Shown here piece by piece: positions 27,933 to 38,209 of a DNA stretch of 64,000 nt. The stretch is from Sphingobium sp. (GTDB lineage Bacteria; Pseudomonadota; Alphaproteobacteria; Sphingomonadales; Sphingomonadaceae): contig JAGIAZ010000010.1 in the NCBI GenBank assembly GCA_017744605.1, forward strand, positions 90,927 through 154,926, written 5' to 3'. Made by a program: the position numbers and the translations under genes. The notes under the pieces are model-generated. The model saw only the letters and a list, made by a program, of their open reading frames with translations, did not search any database and was not told the origin of the DNA. How positions within the stretch are numbered: the first letter of the stretch is position 1; each line of letters begins with the position of its first letter.

Positions 27933-28223
27933 TTAATCCTTGGTGCCCGCGGCTTCGAACGCATCCTCGACAACCTTGCCCGTCATCGCGTCAACGCCGA
28001 TCTCGTGGATGCGCTTGCCCTGCACGATATCGAACGAATAACGCCAGAGACCATCTTCGAATTCATATTCGGCATCCTTGATCTTGCCTGGCGCGATCTT
28101 GAGGGCGATCGCGCGGGCTTGGTCCATGGAAAGTTTGGGTTTTGGCGCCTTCTGCGCCGCGATTGCCAGCAGAGCCGCGCATAGCGCAAAGAGGGGAAGA
28201 ATGGCGATAAAACGAGACTTCAT
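27933..28223 (-). CDS. small exported PepSY-domain protein
   Basis: A 96-residue protein with a signal peptide (ILPLFALCAALLAIA) followed by a single PepSY unit: LSMDQARAIALKIAPGKIKDAEYE, WRYSFDIVQGKRIHEIGVDAMTGKVVE. Periplasmic PepSY proteins often accompany sensor kinases and TonB receptors for metals or haem, and probably modulate the sensor. It is the first gene of the PepSY-regulator-kinase operon. Confidence 0.88.
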   Translation of the reverse strand: MKSRFIAILPLFALCAALLAIAAQKAPKPKLSMDQARAIALKIAPGKIKDAEYEFEDGLWRYSFDIVQGKRIHEIGVDAMTGKVVEDAFEAAGTKD

Positions 28224-28309
28224 AGCGTTGCTCCTGAACAGCGACCGAGGGCAGTCGCAGCTCGTCCATATTCCCTCCTAGATTGAACCAGGGTTGGAGT
28301 GGATTTCGG

Positions 28310-28382
28310 ATTTCTCAATCTTCGTTAACGGCCGACATTACACCAAAGCTTCGGCGCGATTGTATTTTCTCAATGTTGGTTG
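28310..28382. promoter_or_regulatory. direct repeats in the divergent promoter region
   Basis: ATTTCTCAATCTTCGTTA (28310-28327) and TTTTCTCAATGTTGGTTG (28365-28382) share the core TTTCTCAATnTT, spaced 55 bases apart (about five helical turns). They lie between the divergent PepSY operon and the YncE-like gene, where the adjacent OmpR-type regulator would be expected to bind. Confidence 0.35.
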
Positions 28383-28442
28383 CGATGGTAGCGAAGATCG
28401 CAACTTGTGGGCATCGCTGGGCAGCAACCTGGAGGCTGGCCC

Positions 28443-29438
28443 ATGCGAAACAAGCTGATTCTGTCGCTCACCGCACTGCTCATGACGGCAGCCGCGCCGA
28501 ATGCGCCGACCTATACGGTGTCGGGATCCATCACTGGCCCTGATGGGAGCTGGGACTATGCCCGTGTCGATGCTGGCGCCCATAAGCTTTATGTCGCTCG
28601 CAGCAACGCCATAACGGTCGTCGATCTCCCGTCCGGCACCGCAACCACCATGGGTGAGTTGAAGCGCGGCCATGCGGTCGTGCCGCTCGGCGGCGGTCGC
28701 TTGCTTGCCACCAGCGGAACGGACGGCACCGTGCGCTTTTTCAACGAAGCCGACGGCAAGGAGATTTCCAGCATCGCCGTCGGGAAAAAGCCGGATGCAG
28801 CCATTCTCGATGCGAGCGGCAAGCGCGCGTTCGTGATGAATTCTGATAGTGGCACTGTCTCCGTGATCGACACGACAACGATGCGCGTGGTCCGTACCCT
28901 CACGGCGAAACCTGCGCTCGAATATGCTGCGCTGGTCGGCAACACGCTGTTCGTGAACGACGAGGATCTGAACGAACTCGAAACCATCGATGTCGTCACG
29001 GGGAAACTGGGGAAGGCCATTGCTCTCAAGGGCTGTGAAGGGCCGACGGGTCTGGGTTATGACTCGAAGAATGCGCGCCTGATCAGTTCATGCGCCAACG
29101 GCAAGGCTGCCGTCGTGGATGCCAAGACGCAAAAGCTCGTCGCGCTCGTCGACATCGGCAAAGGCCCCGATGCTGTAATCGTGGATGAAGCACGCGGTCT
29201 GGCATTCATTCCCTGTGGCGGTGACGGCGTTCTCGACATTCTGTCGCTAGCCTCACCCAAGGCGGTGACGCGGGTTGGCCGCGTTACGACCGAAGTGGGC
29301 GCCCGGACCGGGGCGCTCGATCCCACGACCGGCATCGTCTATCTCCCAACGGCGAAATTCGGTCAGCCGGCTCAAGCTGGCGGGCGGCCGGGACCGGTTG
29401 CGGGGTCCTTCCATATCCTTGTTGTGAAGCCCTCTTGA
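28443..29438 (+). CDS. YncE-like beta-propeller protein, exported
   Basis: A 331-residue protein beginning at MRNKLILSL (GGAGG eight bases upstream) with a signal peptide ending near AAAP. The body consists of repeated propeller blades (GTVRFFNEADGKEISSIAVG, GTVSVIDTTTMRVVRTL, GKAAVVDAKTQKLVALVDIG), as in YncE and 40-residue YVTN proteins. YncE homologues bind nucleic acid or act in metal/iron-linked regulons, but the role here is unknown. The RND pump operon begins 34 bases after it, so they may be cotranscribed. Confidence 0.85.
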   Translation: MRNKLILSLTALLMTAAAPNAPTYTVSGSITGPDGSWDYARVDAGAHKLYVARSNAITVVDLPSGTATTMGELKRGHAVVPLGGGRLLATSGTDGTVRFFNEADGKEISSIAVGKKPDAAILDASGKRAFVMNSDSGTVSVIDTTTMRVVRTLTAKPALEYAALVGNTLFVNDEDLNELETIDVVTGKLGKAIALKGCEGPTGLGYDSKNARLISSCANGKAAVVDAKTQKLVALVDIGKGPDAVIVDEARGLAFIPCGGDGVLDILSLASPKAVTRVGRVTTEVGARTGALDPTTGIVYLPTAKFGQPAQAGGRPGPVAGSFHILVVKPS

Positions 29439-29472
29439 TCCCGATCCTTTTCTGCCGTCCTCTGCGATCATA

Positions 29473-30873
29473 ATGATCCGCTGGCCGCTCATCTCAACGG
29501 GTGCGCTTGCCCTGTTGGCAGGCTGCGTAAGCTATGAGCCGAAGCCGATTTCCGTTTCGGATCGGGCGGCGCAGCGCATGGACGCGAGGCTGGATCTCGA
29601 CAAGATTGCCACCGAGAGTCGTCAAATCGCGCCGGATGCGCCGCAAAATTCTGCGGGGCTCGACCGACTCGCACTGTTCGTCGCGTTGGTCGATCACGAT
29701 GCCAAGGTTGCGCAGGCGCGCGCGGCGATAGCGACGGCTCAGGCCGAGGCGCGTGGCAGCCGTCAAGGCCCGGGACCGACATTCACGCTGACCAGCGAAT
29801 ATGCGAAGGATCCATCGACCAGTTCGCCTTGGTTGCTGGGCGCAGCCGTGGACTTGCCGCTCGACATTGGCGGGCAGCGCAAGGCGCGGCTCGACCGCGC
29901 CGATCTGGCCGTCCTGCTCGCGCGCTACGACTATGCCGAGACGCTATGGAGCGAACGCATGGCCTTGCGTCGCGCGCTGATCGACGGTGAGATCGCGCGG
30001 CGGCAGGTGGCGCTTGGCACCGAAATTCTGGGCTTGCGGGACCGCCAGATCGCTGCGTTGGAGCGCCAGGTCGCTTCCGGTGAATTGGCCGGCGCGTTGC
30101 TTTCGCCTTATCGCGCGCTGCGCGCCCAGGAACTGCGCGCGCTTGATGACGCCGGGGCCAAGGTCGTCGCGGCGCGGGCGACGGTTGCGGGATTGCTTGG
30201 CGTTCCGGTTGCGGCGCTCGCGGACAAGGCACTGGTCTGGGAAACATTCGACATGCCCGCCGGCGATCCCGCAGCCGCGATCGCGACGGACATGCGCGTC
30301 AAGGCGGTGTCGGGCCGGGCCGATGTGTTGCGCGCGCTCGCCGCCTATGACCAGACCGAGGCGGATGTGCGGCTCGAAATCGCCAAGCAATATCCCTCGC
30401 TGAGTCTTGCGCCCGGTTTTACCTGGGAGCGCGGGCTGGTGAAGCTGCCGCTCTCGGTCAATCTCGCCTTTCCAAGCTTCGACCTCAATCGCGCGGCGAT
30501 CCGGACCGCGTTGGCCAAGCGCGACGAAGCCGGGGCGGCCGTCGAGCAGGTGATTGCTGCGGCGCAGGCCGAGATCGATGCGGCACTGATCGAGCGGCGC
30601 GCGGCCATGGCAGCGCTGGATCGGCTGCGTGGCAGTGAATTGCCGCAAACCAGGGCCAGCGCGGACCGGGCCGAAGCTCGGCTCACGCATGGGCAGATCG
30701 CCAGGGCGGACTGGGCGGACGCCCAGATGGCTGCGCTCGCAGCGCAACTCGGCGCGCTCGATGCGCTGGCGCGCGTGCAATCGGCGGATGCGGCGCTCGA
30801 AAATGCTCTCAGGCGTCCGTTGGAAGGACCGGAAACGATGATCATGCCGGAACGGCTGGAGGCAGGACGATGA
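29473..30873 (+). CDS. TolC-family outer-membrane lipoprotein of an RND pump
   Basis: A 466-residue protein with a lipobox LLAGC, so it is lipid-anchored, as CusC/CzcC-type channels are. The outer-membrane efflux domain repeats are visible (LFVALVDHDAKVAQARAAI, AVDLPLDIGGQRKARLDRA). It is cotranscribed with the adaptor and pump genes. Its stop overlaps the adaptor start by four bases. Confidence 0.88.
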   Translation: MIRWPLISTGALALLAGCVSYEPKPISVSDRAAQRMDARLDLDKIATESRQIAPDAPQNSAGLDRLALFVALVDHDAKVAQARAAIATAQAEARGSRQGPGPTFTLTSEYAKDPSTSSPWLLGAAVDLPLDIGGQRKARLDRADLAVLLARYDYAETLWSERMALRRALIDGEIARRQVALGTEILGLRDRQIAALERQVASGELAGALLSPYRALRAQELRALDDAGAKVVAARATVAGLLGVPVAALADKALVWETFDMPAGDPAAAIATDMRVKAVSGRADVLRALAAYDQTEADVRLEIAKQYPSLSLAPGFTWERGLVKLPLSVNLAFPSFDLNRAAIRTALAKRDEAGAAVEQVIAAAQAEIDAALIERRAAMAALDRLRGSELPQTRASADRAEARLTHGQIARADWADAQMAALAAQLGALDALARVQSADAALENALRRPLEGPETMIMPERLEAGR

Positions 30874-31871
30874 AGGCCTGGATGGCGGGGGGCTGGGCAT
30901 TGGGCGGAGCCGCGCTTGGCGCGTTGGCGATGTGGATGGCGGCGCCGGAGACAGCTCCTGATGCCGATGACGAGGCCAAGGTGGAGGCCAAGGCCGGGGG
31001 CGAGGCACCGGAAGCGCAAGAGGCGCTCAGGGGCCTCACGCTCGATGCCAAGGCTCAAGCCGCCGCGGGGATCAAGATCGCGCCCGTCGCGGTGGCAATG
31101 GCGGGCGGCAGTCGCAGCGGCTATGCGCGCGCGATCGATCTCAGTCCGCTGGCCACGCTCGCCGCCGATGCCGAAGCTGCGCGGGCGGCCATTGCGGCCT
31201 CGAGCAAGGAAGTGGCGCGGCTGATGGCGCTGACCAGCCAGGACCAGAGCGCGGCGCCCAAGGAGCTCGAAGCGGCGCAGTCGCAACTCGCCGCGGATCG
31301 CGCCAAGCTCACGCTTGCCTGTCGCAAGGTCGGGCTCGATTTTGGCGCAGGGCTGGCACGGCTCGGCTGCGACGCCATCTCGGGCCTCGCCCGTGATGCG
31401 GCGCAGGGCAGGGTGGCGCTTGTCCGGATCGACATGACCCAGGGACCGCCGCCGACCGCAGGCACGATCGCGATCGGCGAGGGCGATGACGCGACGGCGG
31501 CGCATATCCTCGGCCCGGCGGCGAATGCGGACCCGCAACTCCAGACCTCCGCTGCGCTCGCGTTCGTGCGCGGGCCCGGTGCCGCCCGGCTTGCGGTTGG
31601 CCGCGTCCTTCCGGTGCGGCTCGCGGACGGAAGCGCCGCCAGCGGCGTTCTCGTTCCCCGGACGGCGCTGATGCGCGCCGATGGAGGCCAGTTTGCCTAT
31701 CGCGCGTCGGGTGGCGGCCGTTTCACGCGCGTTGCTCTCTCCGGTGGCGCACCGCAGGCCGGCGGCTGGTTCTTTCCGGACGGCGTGCTCAAGCCGGGCG
31801 ACCCGATCGTCGTGGCGGGCGCAACGACCTTGCTCGGGCTCGAGCGCGGCCCGCAGGCGGGCGACGATTAA
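30870..31871 (+). CDS. RND periplasmic adaptor (HlyD/CusB-like)
   Basis: A 333-residue membrane-fusion protein with one N-terminal membrane segment (WALGGAALGALAMWMA), an Ala-rich coiled-coil hairpin around residues 95-145, and a beta-domain (VPRTALMRADGGQFAYRA, LKPGDPIVVAGATTLLG). The overall pattern fits the adaptor of heavy-metal-type RND systems, but I see no clear metal-binding Met or His cluster at the N-terminus. It links the inner pump to the lipoprotein channel. Confidence 0.85.
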   Translation: MKAWMAGGWALGGAALGALAMWMAAPETAPDADDEAKVEAKAGGEAPEAQEALRGLTLDAKAQAAAGIKIAPVAVAMAGGSRSGYARAIDLSPLATLAADAEAARAAIAASSKEVARLMALTSQDQSAAPKELEAAQSQLAADRAKLTLACRKVGLDFGAGLARLGCDAISGLARDAAQGRVALVRIDMTQGPPPTAGTIAIGEGDDATAAHILGPAANADPQLQTSAALAFVRGPGAARLAVGRVLPVRLADGSAASGVLVPRTALMRADGGQFAYRASGGGRFTRVALSGGAPQAGGWFFPDGVLKPGDPIVVAGATTLLGLERGPQAGDD

Positions 31872-31874
31872 GCC

Positions 31875-34800
31875 GTGCTGACCTTCATCGTCCGCCATTC
31901 CCTGCGCTATCCCTGGCTCGTGCTCCTGCTCGCGGCGATGCTGCTCGCGCTTGGCATCCAGACGGTGCGCAAGGCCGCCTATGATGTGTTTCCCGAGTTC
32001 GTTCCGCCTCAGGCGACAGTAGAGACGGAAGCGCCGGGCTATGTCGCGGAACAGGTCGAAGCGTTGGTCACGCGGCCGCTGGAGTCGATCATCAACGGTG
32101 CCAATGGCATCGAGGCCGTGCGGTCGGAGTCCATCCAGGGCCTGTCGATCATCAACATCACCTTCAAGGAAGGCAGCGACCCCTACCGCGCCCGGCAGCA
32201 GATATCCGAGGCGCTGAGCGATGCGGTGACGCAATTGCCCTCCGGGGTCGGCCCGCCGGTCATCACGCCGCTCACCTCGTCGACCATGGATCTGCTCAAA
32301 ATCGGATTCGTCAGCGACAGGATGAGCCCGATGGCGCTGCGCGATCTCGTGCAATGGACGGTGCGCCCGCGCTTGCTCGCGGCGCATGGTGTGGCTCGGG
32401 CCAATGTCTATGGCGGCGAACAACGGCGCATCGAAGTGCGCGTCCGCCCCGCCGATCTGATCGCGCACGGCGTTTCGCTCGCCGATGTCGCCACCGCGAC
32501 CCGACATATCCTCCAGATCGAGGGCGGCGGTTTCGCCGACACGCCCAACCAGCGGATCCTCATCCAGCCGGACAGCGGCAATGTCTCGAGCGCGGCCATC
32601 GCCCATACGGTATTGGCTTCGAACCCGGGTGGCGGCGCGCTGCATATCGGCGATGTCGCCGATGTCGTCGATGCGCCGGTGCCTGCGTTCGGCGATGCGC
32701 TCGTCATGGGCAGGCCAGGCGTGCTGATGACGCTCTCGAGCCAGTATGGCGCGAATACGCTGGATACGACCAAGGCCGTCGAAGCGGCGCTGGCGGAGGT
32801 GATGCCGGCACTGAAGGCCAAGGGCGTCAAGGTCTATCCGGCCATGCATCGTCCGGCCAATTTCATCGAAACCGCCCTTTCCGGTATTCAGCGCGACCTG
32901 CTGATCGGTGCGGCGATGATCGCGGTCGTGCTATTGCTGTTCATGCGCGATTTGCGCGTGGCGGCGATCACGTTCCTGTCCATCCCCTTGTCGTTGCTTG
33001 CCGCCTTGATCGTGCTCGACCTGACTGGCCAGACCATCAACACGATGACGCTGGGCGGCCTTGCCGTCGCGTTGGGCGTGGTGATCGATGACGCGATCGT
33101 CGACATCGAGAATATCGTGCGAAGGTTGCGCGGGGTCGAAGCGGCAGCGGATCGGCGCGCGATCATCGAGCGGGCCTCGGTCGAAGTCCGGGGGCCGGTG
33201 GTCTATGCGACCTTCGTCCTTGCGCTGACGATCATGCCGATCCTGTTCCTCACCGGCCTACAGGGCGCCTTCTTTGCGCCGCTTGCGCTCTCCTTCCTGC
33301 TCGCGACGCTGGCGTCCTTGCTGGTTGCGATGACCGTGACGCCGGCGCTTGCGCTGCTGCTGCTCGGGCGCAGCGAGCCCCATGACGAGCCGGGGCTGCT
33401 GACCCGCTTCAAGGATTGGCAGCAAGGCATCACGGCGCGCCTGCTGCCTCGTCCGGATATCATCGCGATGGCAGTGGGCGGCATAGGCCTGGCTGCCCTG
33501 CTGGGCGCCATGACCTTCGGCAATGAATTGCTGCCGTCCTTCCGGGAGCGGCACTATGTGCTGCAGATCAACGGCCCGGTCGGCGCATCGTTCGACTGGA
33601 TGCGGCGCACCGGCATTGCAATTTCGGAAAAACTGCTCGCAATCCCTGAAGTGCTCAGCGTCGAGGAACAGATAGGCCGTGCCGAAGCGGGCGAGGATAG
33701 CTGGGAGCCCCATCGCGGCGAATTCCATGTGCGCCTCAAGGCAGTCGGAGGGGCGAGCGAGGATGCGGCACAGGAGAAGATCCGTGCCGTCCTTGACGGG
33801 ATGCCGGCGGTGCAGAGCGAAGTCACCACCTTTCTCGGCGACCGGATCGGCGAGTCCTTGTCCGGCGAGACGGCGGCCGTCGTGGTCAGCGTGCAGGGCG
33901 GCGATCTCGACACGCTCGATCGCGTTGCGGGACAGGTTGCGGCGCAGCTTAAGGCGACGCCGAATGCGGCCGACGTCCAGGTCCAGATGCAGCCCGGTAC
34001 GCCGATCCTGCGGATCGCGCTCGATCCTGACCGCATGGCCCTTCACGGCGTCGATCCCGCCAATGCCGGCGAGGCCATCGACGCTGTCTTCAAGGGCATT
34101 CCGGCGGGCCAGCTGAGCCTTCCCGATCGGACGGTCGGTGCCGCTGTCGTCGTGCCGCCCGAGCTTCGCCGCGATCCCGAGGCAGTCGGCGAGATGTTGG
34201 TGCGGGGTATCAATGGGCAGGCGGTGCGGCTGGCCGATATCTCCACTATCGCGCTCGAGGAAGGCCGCGCAACCATCGCGCATGATGGCGGCCGGCGACG
34301 GCAGGTCGTGACGGCCAATGTGGCGGGAAGCGATGTCAGCGGTTTCGTGGCCGGGGCGCAGCAGCGCATCGCTGCCAATGTGAAACTCCCGGCCGGTGTC
34401 TATCTGTCGTGGAGCGGTGAGGCCGAAGGCCAGGCGGCGGCCTCCCGACAACTCGCGAGCCATGTCGCGCTGGCCGCCATCGCCATCGTGGCACTGCTCA
34501 TCCTCGCGTTCAGCGGCATACGGCCGGCTTTGTTGATATTGGCTGGCATGCCTCTGGCGCTCGCTGGCGGAGTCGTCGCCATATGGCTGGCCGGCGGCGT
34601 GCTGTCGCTTGGCGCTCTCGTCGGCTTCGTCACATTGTTCGGCATCTCCGCGCGCAACGCGATCCTGCTCATTTCCCACGCCGATCATCTGGTGGAGGAG
34701 GAAGGGGCGAGCTGGTCGCGCGAGACGCTGCTTCGCGCCGTTCGTGAGCGTGTGACGCCGATCATGATGACGGCGCTCGTGACCGCCTTCGGTCTGGCAC

Positions 34801-34970
34801 CGCTCGCGCTTGAATCCGGTCAGGCCGGTCGCGAGGTACAGGGCCCAATGGCCATGGTCATCCTGGGTGGCCTGCTGAGTTCGCTCGTGCTGACGTTGCT
34901 GCTGCTGCCGGCGCTGATGTGGCGCTGGCGCTTCCCGGACAGTCGATCGATGGAAGCCCTGCCTCACTAG
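31875..34970 (+). CDS. RND efflux pump, CusA/CzcA-like permease
   Basis: A 1031-residue inner-membrane pump starting at GTG 31875. The RND plan is complete: helix 1, a porter loop (FVPPQATVETEAPGYVAEQVE), helices 2-6 with the proton-relay region ALGVVIDDAIVDIENIVRRL, a second periplasmic loop, and helices 8-12 (GISARNAILLISH). The helix-4 motif resembles CusA more than CzcA, since it lacks the first aspartate of CzcA. Metal efflux is likely, but other substrates are possible. Confidence 0.9.
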   Translation: MLTFIVRHSLRYPWLVLLLAAMLLALGIQTVRKAAYDVFPEFVPPQATVETEAPGYVAEQVEALVTRPLESIINGANGIEAVRSESIQGLSIINITFKEGSDPYRARQQISEALSDAVTQLPSGVGPPVITPLTSSTMDLLKIGFVSDRMSPMALRDLVQWTVRPRLLAAHGVARANVYGGEQRRIEVRVRPADLIAHGVSLADVATATRHILQIEGGGFADTPNQRILIQPDSGNVSSAAIAHTVLASNPGGGALHIGDVADVVDAPVPAFGDALVMGRPGVLMTLSSQYGANTLDTTKAVEAALAEVMPALKAKGVKVYPAMHRPANFIETALSGIQRDLLIGAAMIAVVLLLFMRDLRVAAITFLSIPLSLLAALIVLDLTGQTINTMTLGGLAVALGVVIDDAIVDIENIVRRLRGVEAAADRRAIIERASVEVRGPVVYATFVLALTIMPILFLTGLQGAFFAPLALSFLLATLASLLVAMTVTPALALLLLGRSEPHDEPGLLTRFKDWQQGITARLLPRPDIIAMAVGGIGLAALLGAMTFGNELLPSFRERHYVLQINGPVGASFDWMRRTGIAISEKLLAIPEVLSVEEQIGRAEAGEDSWEPHRGEFHVRLKAVGGASEDAAQEKIRAVLDGMPAVQSEVTTFLGDRIGESLSGETAAVVVSVQGGDLDTLDRVAGQVAAQLKATPNAADVQVQMQPGTPILRIALDPDRMALHGVDPANAGEAIDAVFKGIPAGQLSLPDRTVGAAVVVPPELRRDPEAVGEMLVRGINGQAVRLADISTIALEEGRATIAHDGGRRRQVVTANVAGSDVSGFVAGAQQRIAANVKLPAGVYLSWSGEAEGQAAASRQLASHVALAAIAIVALLILAFSGIRPALLILAGMPLALAGGVVAIWLAGGVLSLGALVGFVTLFGISARNAILLISHADHLVEEEGASWSRETLLRAVRERVTPIMMTALVTAFGLAPLALESGQAGREVQGPMAMVILGGLLSSLVLTLLLLPALMWRWRFPDSRSMEALPH

Positions 34971-35511
34971 AAGCCAGGCCCGCCTGTCCTGCGGCGCGGG
35001 GGCGACTATGCTGAAGGGACGACCGCTCGCTCGCTTTTGCCTCGGGTCAGCAGACTGTCCAACAAAGCCGACACCCGCCAGCATTGCCCCAGTATCGCGC
35101 GCTCGGCGAGGTTAGACATTTCCCTTTGAGGCCCGCAGAACTCTGCAGGCCACCCGCCCGTGAAGGGGGCTATCCACTTGCGGCGTGGCGGTTGCAGATC
35201 GGCGGCATCGCACGAGTCATGTCGGGCCGGAATCGGGTTTCGGCGGTTCGCGAGAATTTCGATTTTCCGTGGGCCTATCGAATTGAGCCCTAAGGTCATG
35301 ATCTTGTTTGACTCCGCAGCGCTTGGAAAGCATGTTCCAAACATGCTGATGCGCATCTGGTATTTCCGGTTCCGCCACCATGGGGGGCAGCTTCTCGCGG
35401 GCATCTAGCCCCGGGCTTCGGTGCAGCACGCCCCGAGCCCGGGGCAACCTTCGCTAGATTGTGCGCAGTGCCCTTGAGGTCGCGCGCTCCCTCATCGCCG
35501 AAAGCAGCACC
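34971..35511. other. 541-base region between the pump gene and rnk
   Basis: No confident gene. A possible 36-residue frame (ATG 35298 with AAGG upstream, stop 35406-35408, reading MILFDSAALGKHVPNML) is followed at once by a strong GC hairpin at 35408-35445. The rest shows no recognisable coding or repeat signal. Confidence 0.35.
35408..35445. terminator. GC-rich hairpin, possible terminator
   Basis: Ten-base perfect stem (GCCCCGGGCT, 35408-35417, with 35436-35445) and an 18-base loop, with no T run. It may end transcription from the left before rnk. Confidence 0.4.
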
Positions 35512-37327
<1,816 letters not shown>

Positions 37328-37376
37328 TGGCGCGTGGGGCCGACGCCGCTTTCGGTTCTGGATAGCGTGATATCCC

Positions 37377-37402
37377 GGCTGCCCCTGCCGAACGGGGCAG
37401 CC
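37377..37402 (+). terminator. stem-loop after gdhA
   Basis: Nine perfect pairs (GGCTGCCCC with GGGGCAGCC) and an eight-base loop, 50 bases past the gdhA stop. There is no strong T run, so it may be a weak or Rho-assisted terminator. Confidence 0.5.
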
Positions 37403-37487
37403 GAAACCGTTTGCAATCGCTTGAAGCCCGGCTTCAGGGTCGGATCGACGCCTATTATTTGGCGCAATTATAAGTTGCTTTACGCCG

Positions 37488-38153
37488 TCAACCTTGCCGG
37501 GGCGGCATCGTCAGGATCGCCATCGCACTGTCGACGATGAGGTCGAACGCGTGACTGCGATCGCCGGGGTCGCAGCGCCCATCGGACCAGGCCTTCAGCC
37601 TCTCTCCGTCAAAGTCGCTCAGATGCGTGAGGCCCATGATCGCATAATAGCGCCAGCAGGCATCCTCGAAGCTGATCTCCGGCCGCGCGCGCTGAAGCAG
37701 GAAAACGTCGTGGCGGAACCAGATCGACGCTTCCCGGAAAAAATCGCCGATCTCGGGTGTCGCATCCATGAGCAGGCGCAGGAAGAACATGTGGGTCGGC
37801 TGCCCGGGCGAGGAGGGCCGGTTGAAATGGCATTCGAGGATGGCGCGCAGAAGGCCGCGCACGTCCTCAATCCTGTCCTGTGCCTCGAACGGCGCCAATT
37901 GCCGTTCGCGCATGGCAAGTCCCTGTATGCCGCGCCAGTCGAGCGTCTCGAGGACGAGCCGGGTCTTCGAAACGAAATGATAGCTGATGGCGGACAGGTT
38001 CGCGTCCGCTTCCGCTGCGATGTCGCGGACCGAAACCCCATCGAAACCCCGCGCGGCGACAAGCCGCTCGGTTGCCAGCATCAGCCGCATGCGGGTGCCG
38101 TTCGGATCTGCGTTCTTGTCTGCTGTGATGAGGCTATCGACGTGATCGGTCAT
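37488..38153 (-). CDS. TetR/AcrR family regulator
   Basis: A 221-residue repressor-type protein starting at MTDHVDSL (AAGGG seven bases upstream). The helix-turn-helix unit is LVAARGFDGVSVRDIAAEADANLSAIS plus the YHFVSKTRLV segment. The C-terminal ligand domain (RPSSPGQPTHMFFLRLLMD) is of the TetR C-33 kind. A much longer open frame reading to 39422 is only a shadow over the next regulator. Its target is unknown. Confidence 0.87.
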   Translation of the reverse strand: MTDHVDSLITADKNADPNGTRMRLMLATERLVAARGFDGVSVRDIAAEADANLSAISYHFVSKTRLVLETLDWRGIQGLAMRERQLAPFEAQDRIEDVRGLLRAILECHFNRPSSPGQPTHMFFLRLLMDATPEIGDFFREASIWFRHDVFLLQRARPEISFEDACWRYYAIMGLTHLSDFDGERLKAWSDGRCDPGDRSHAFDLIVDSAMAILTMPPRQG

Positions 38154-38209
38154 GCGCGCCCTTATCCGATGACGAACCGGATTTCTCAATCCTGAAATTG
38201 GCGCTCCGG

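Noticed and set aside
30345..32849. 834-codon open frame on the minus strand opposite the pump operon
   Set aside because: High-GC shadow of the TolC/adaptor/RND genes. The translation is Arg/His/Asp-rich with no domain, while the plus-strand genes have full family motifs.
33258..35084. 608-codon minus-strand frame opposite the RND pump
   Set aside because: Antisense shadow with low-complexity composition and no recognisable motif.
35006..35404. 132-codon minus-strand frame after the pump gene
   Set aside because: No ribosome site, no similarity I can recognise and unlike codon use. Probably chance.
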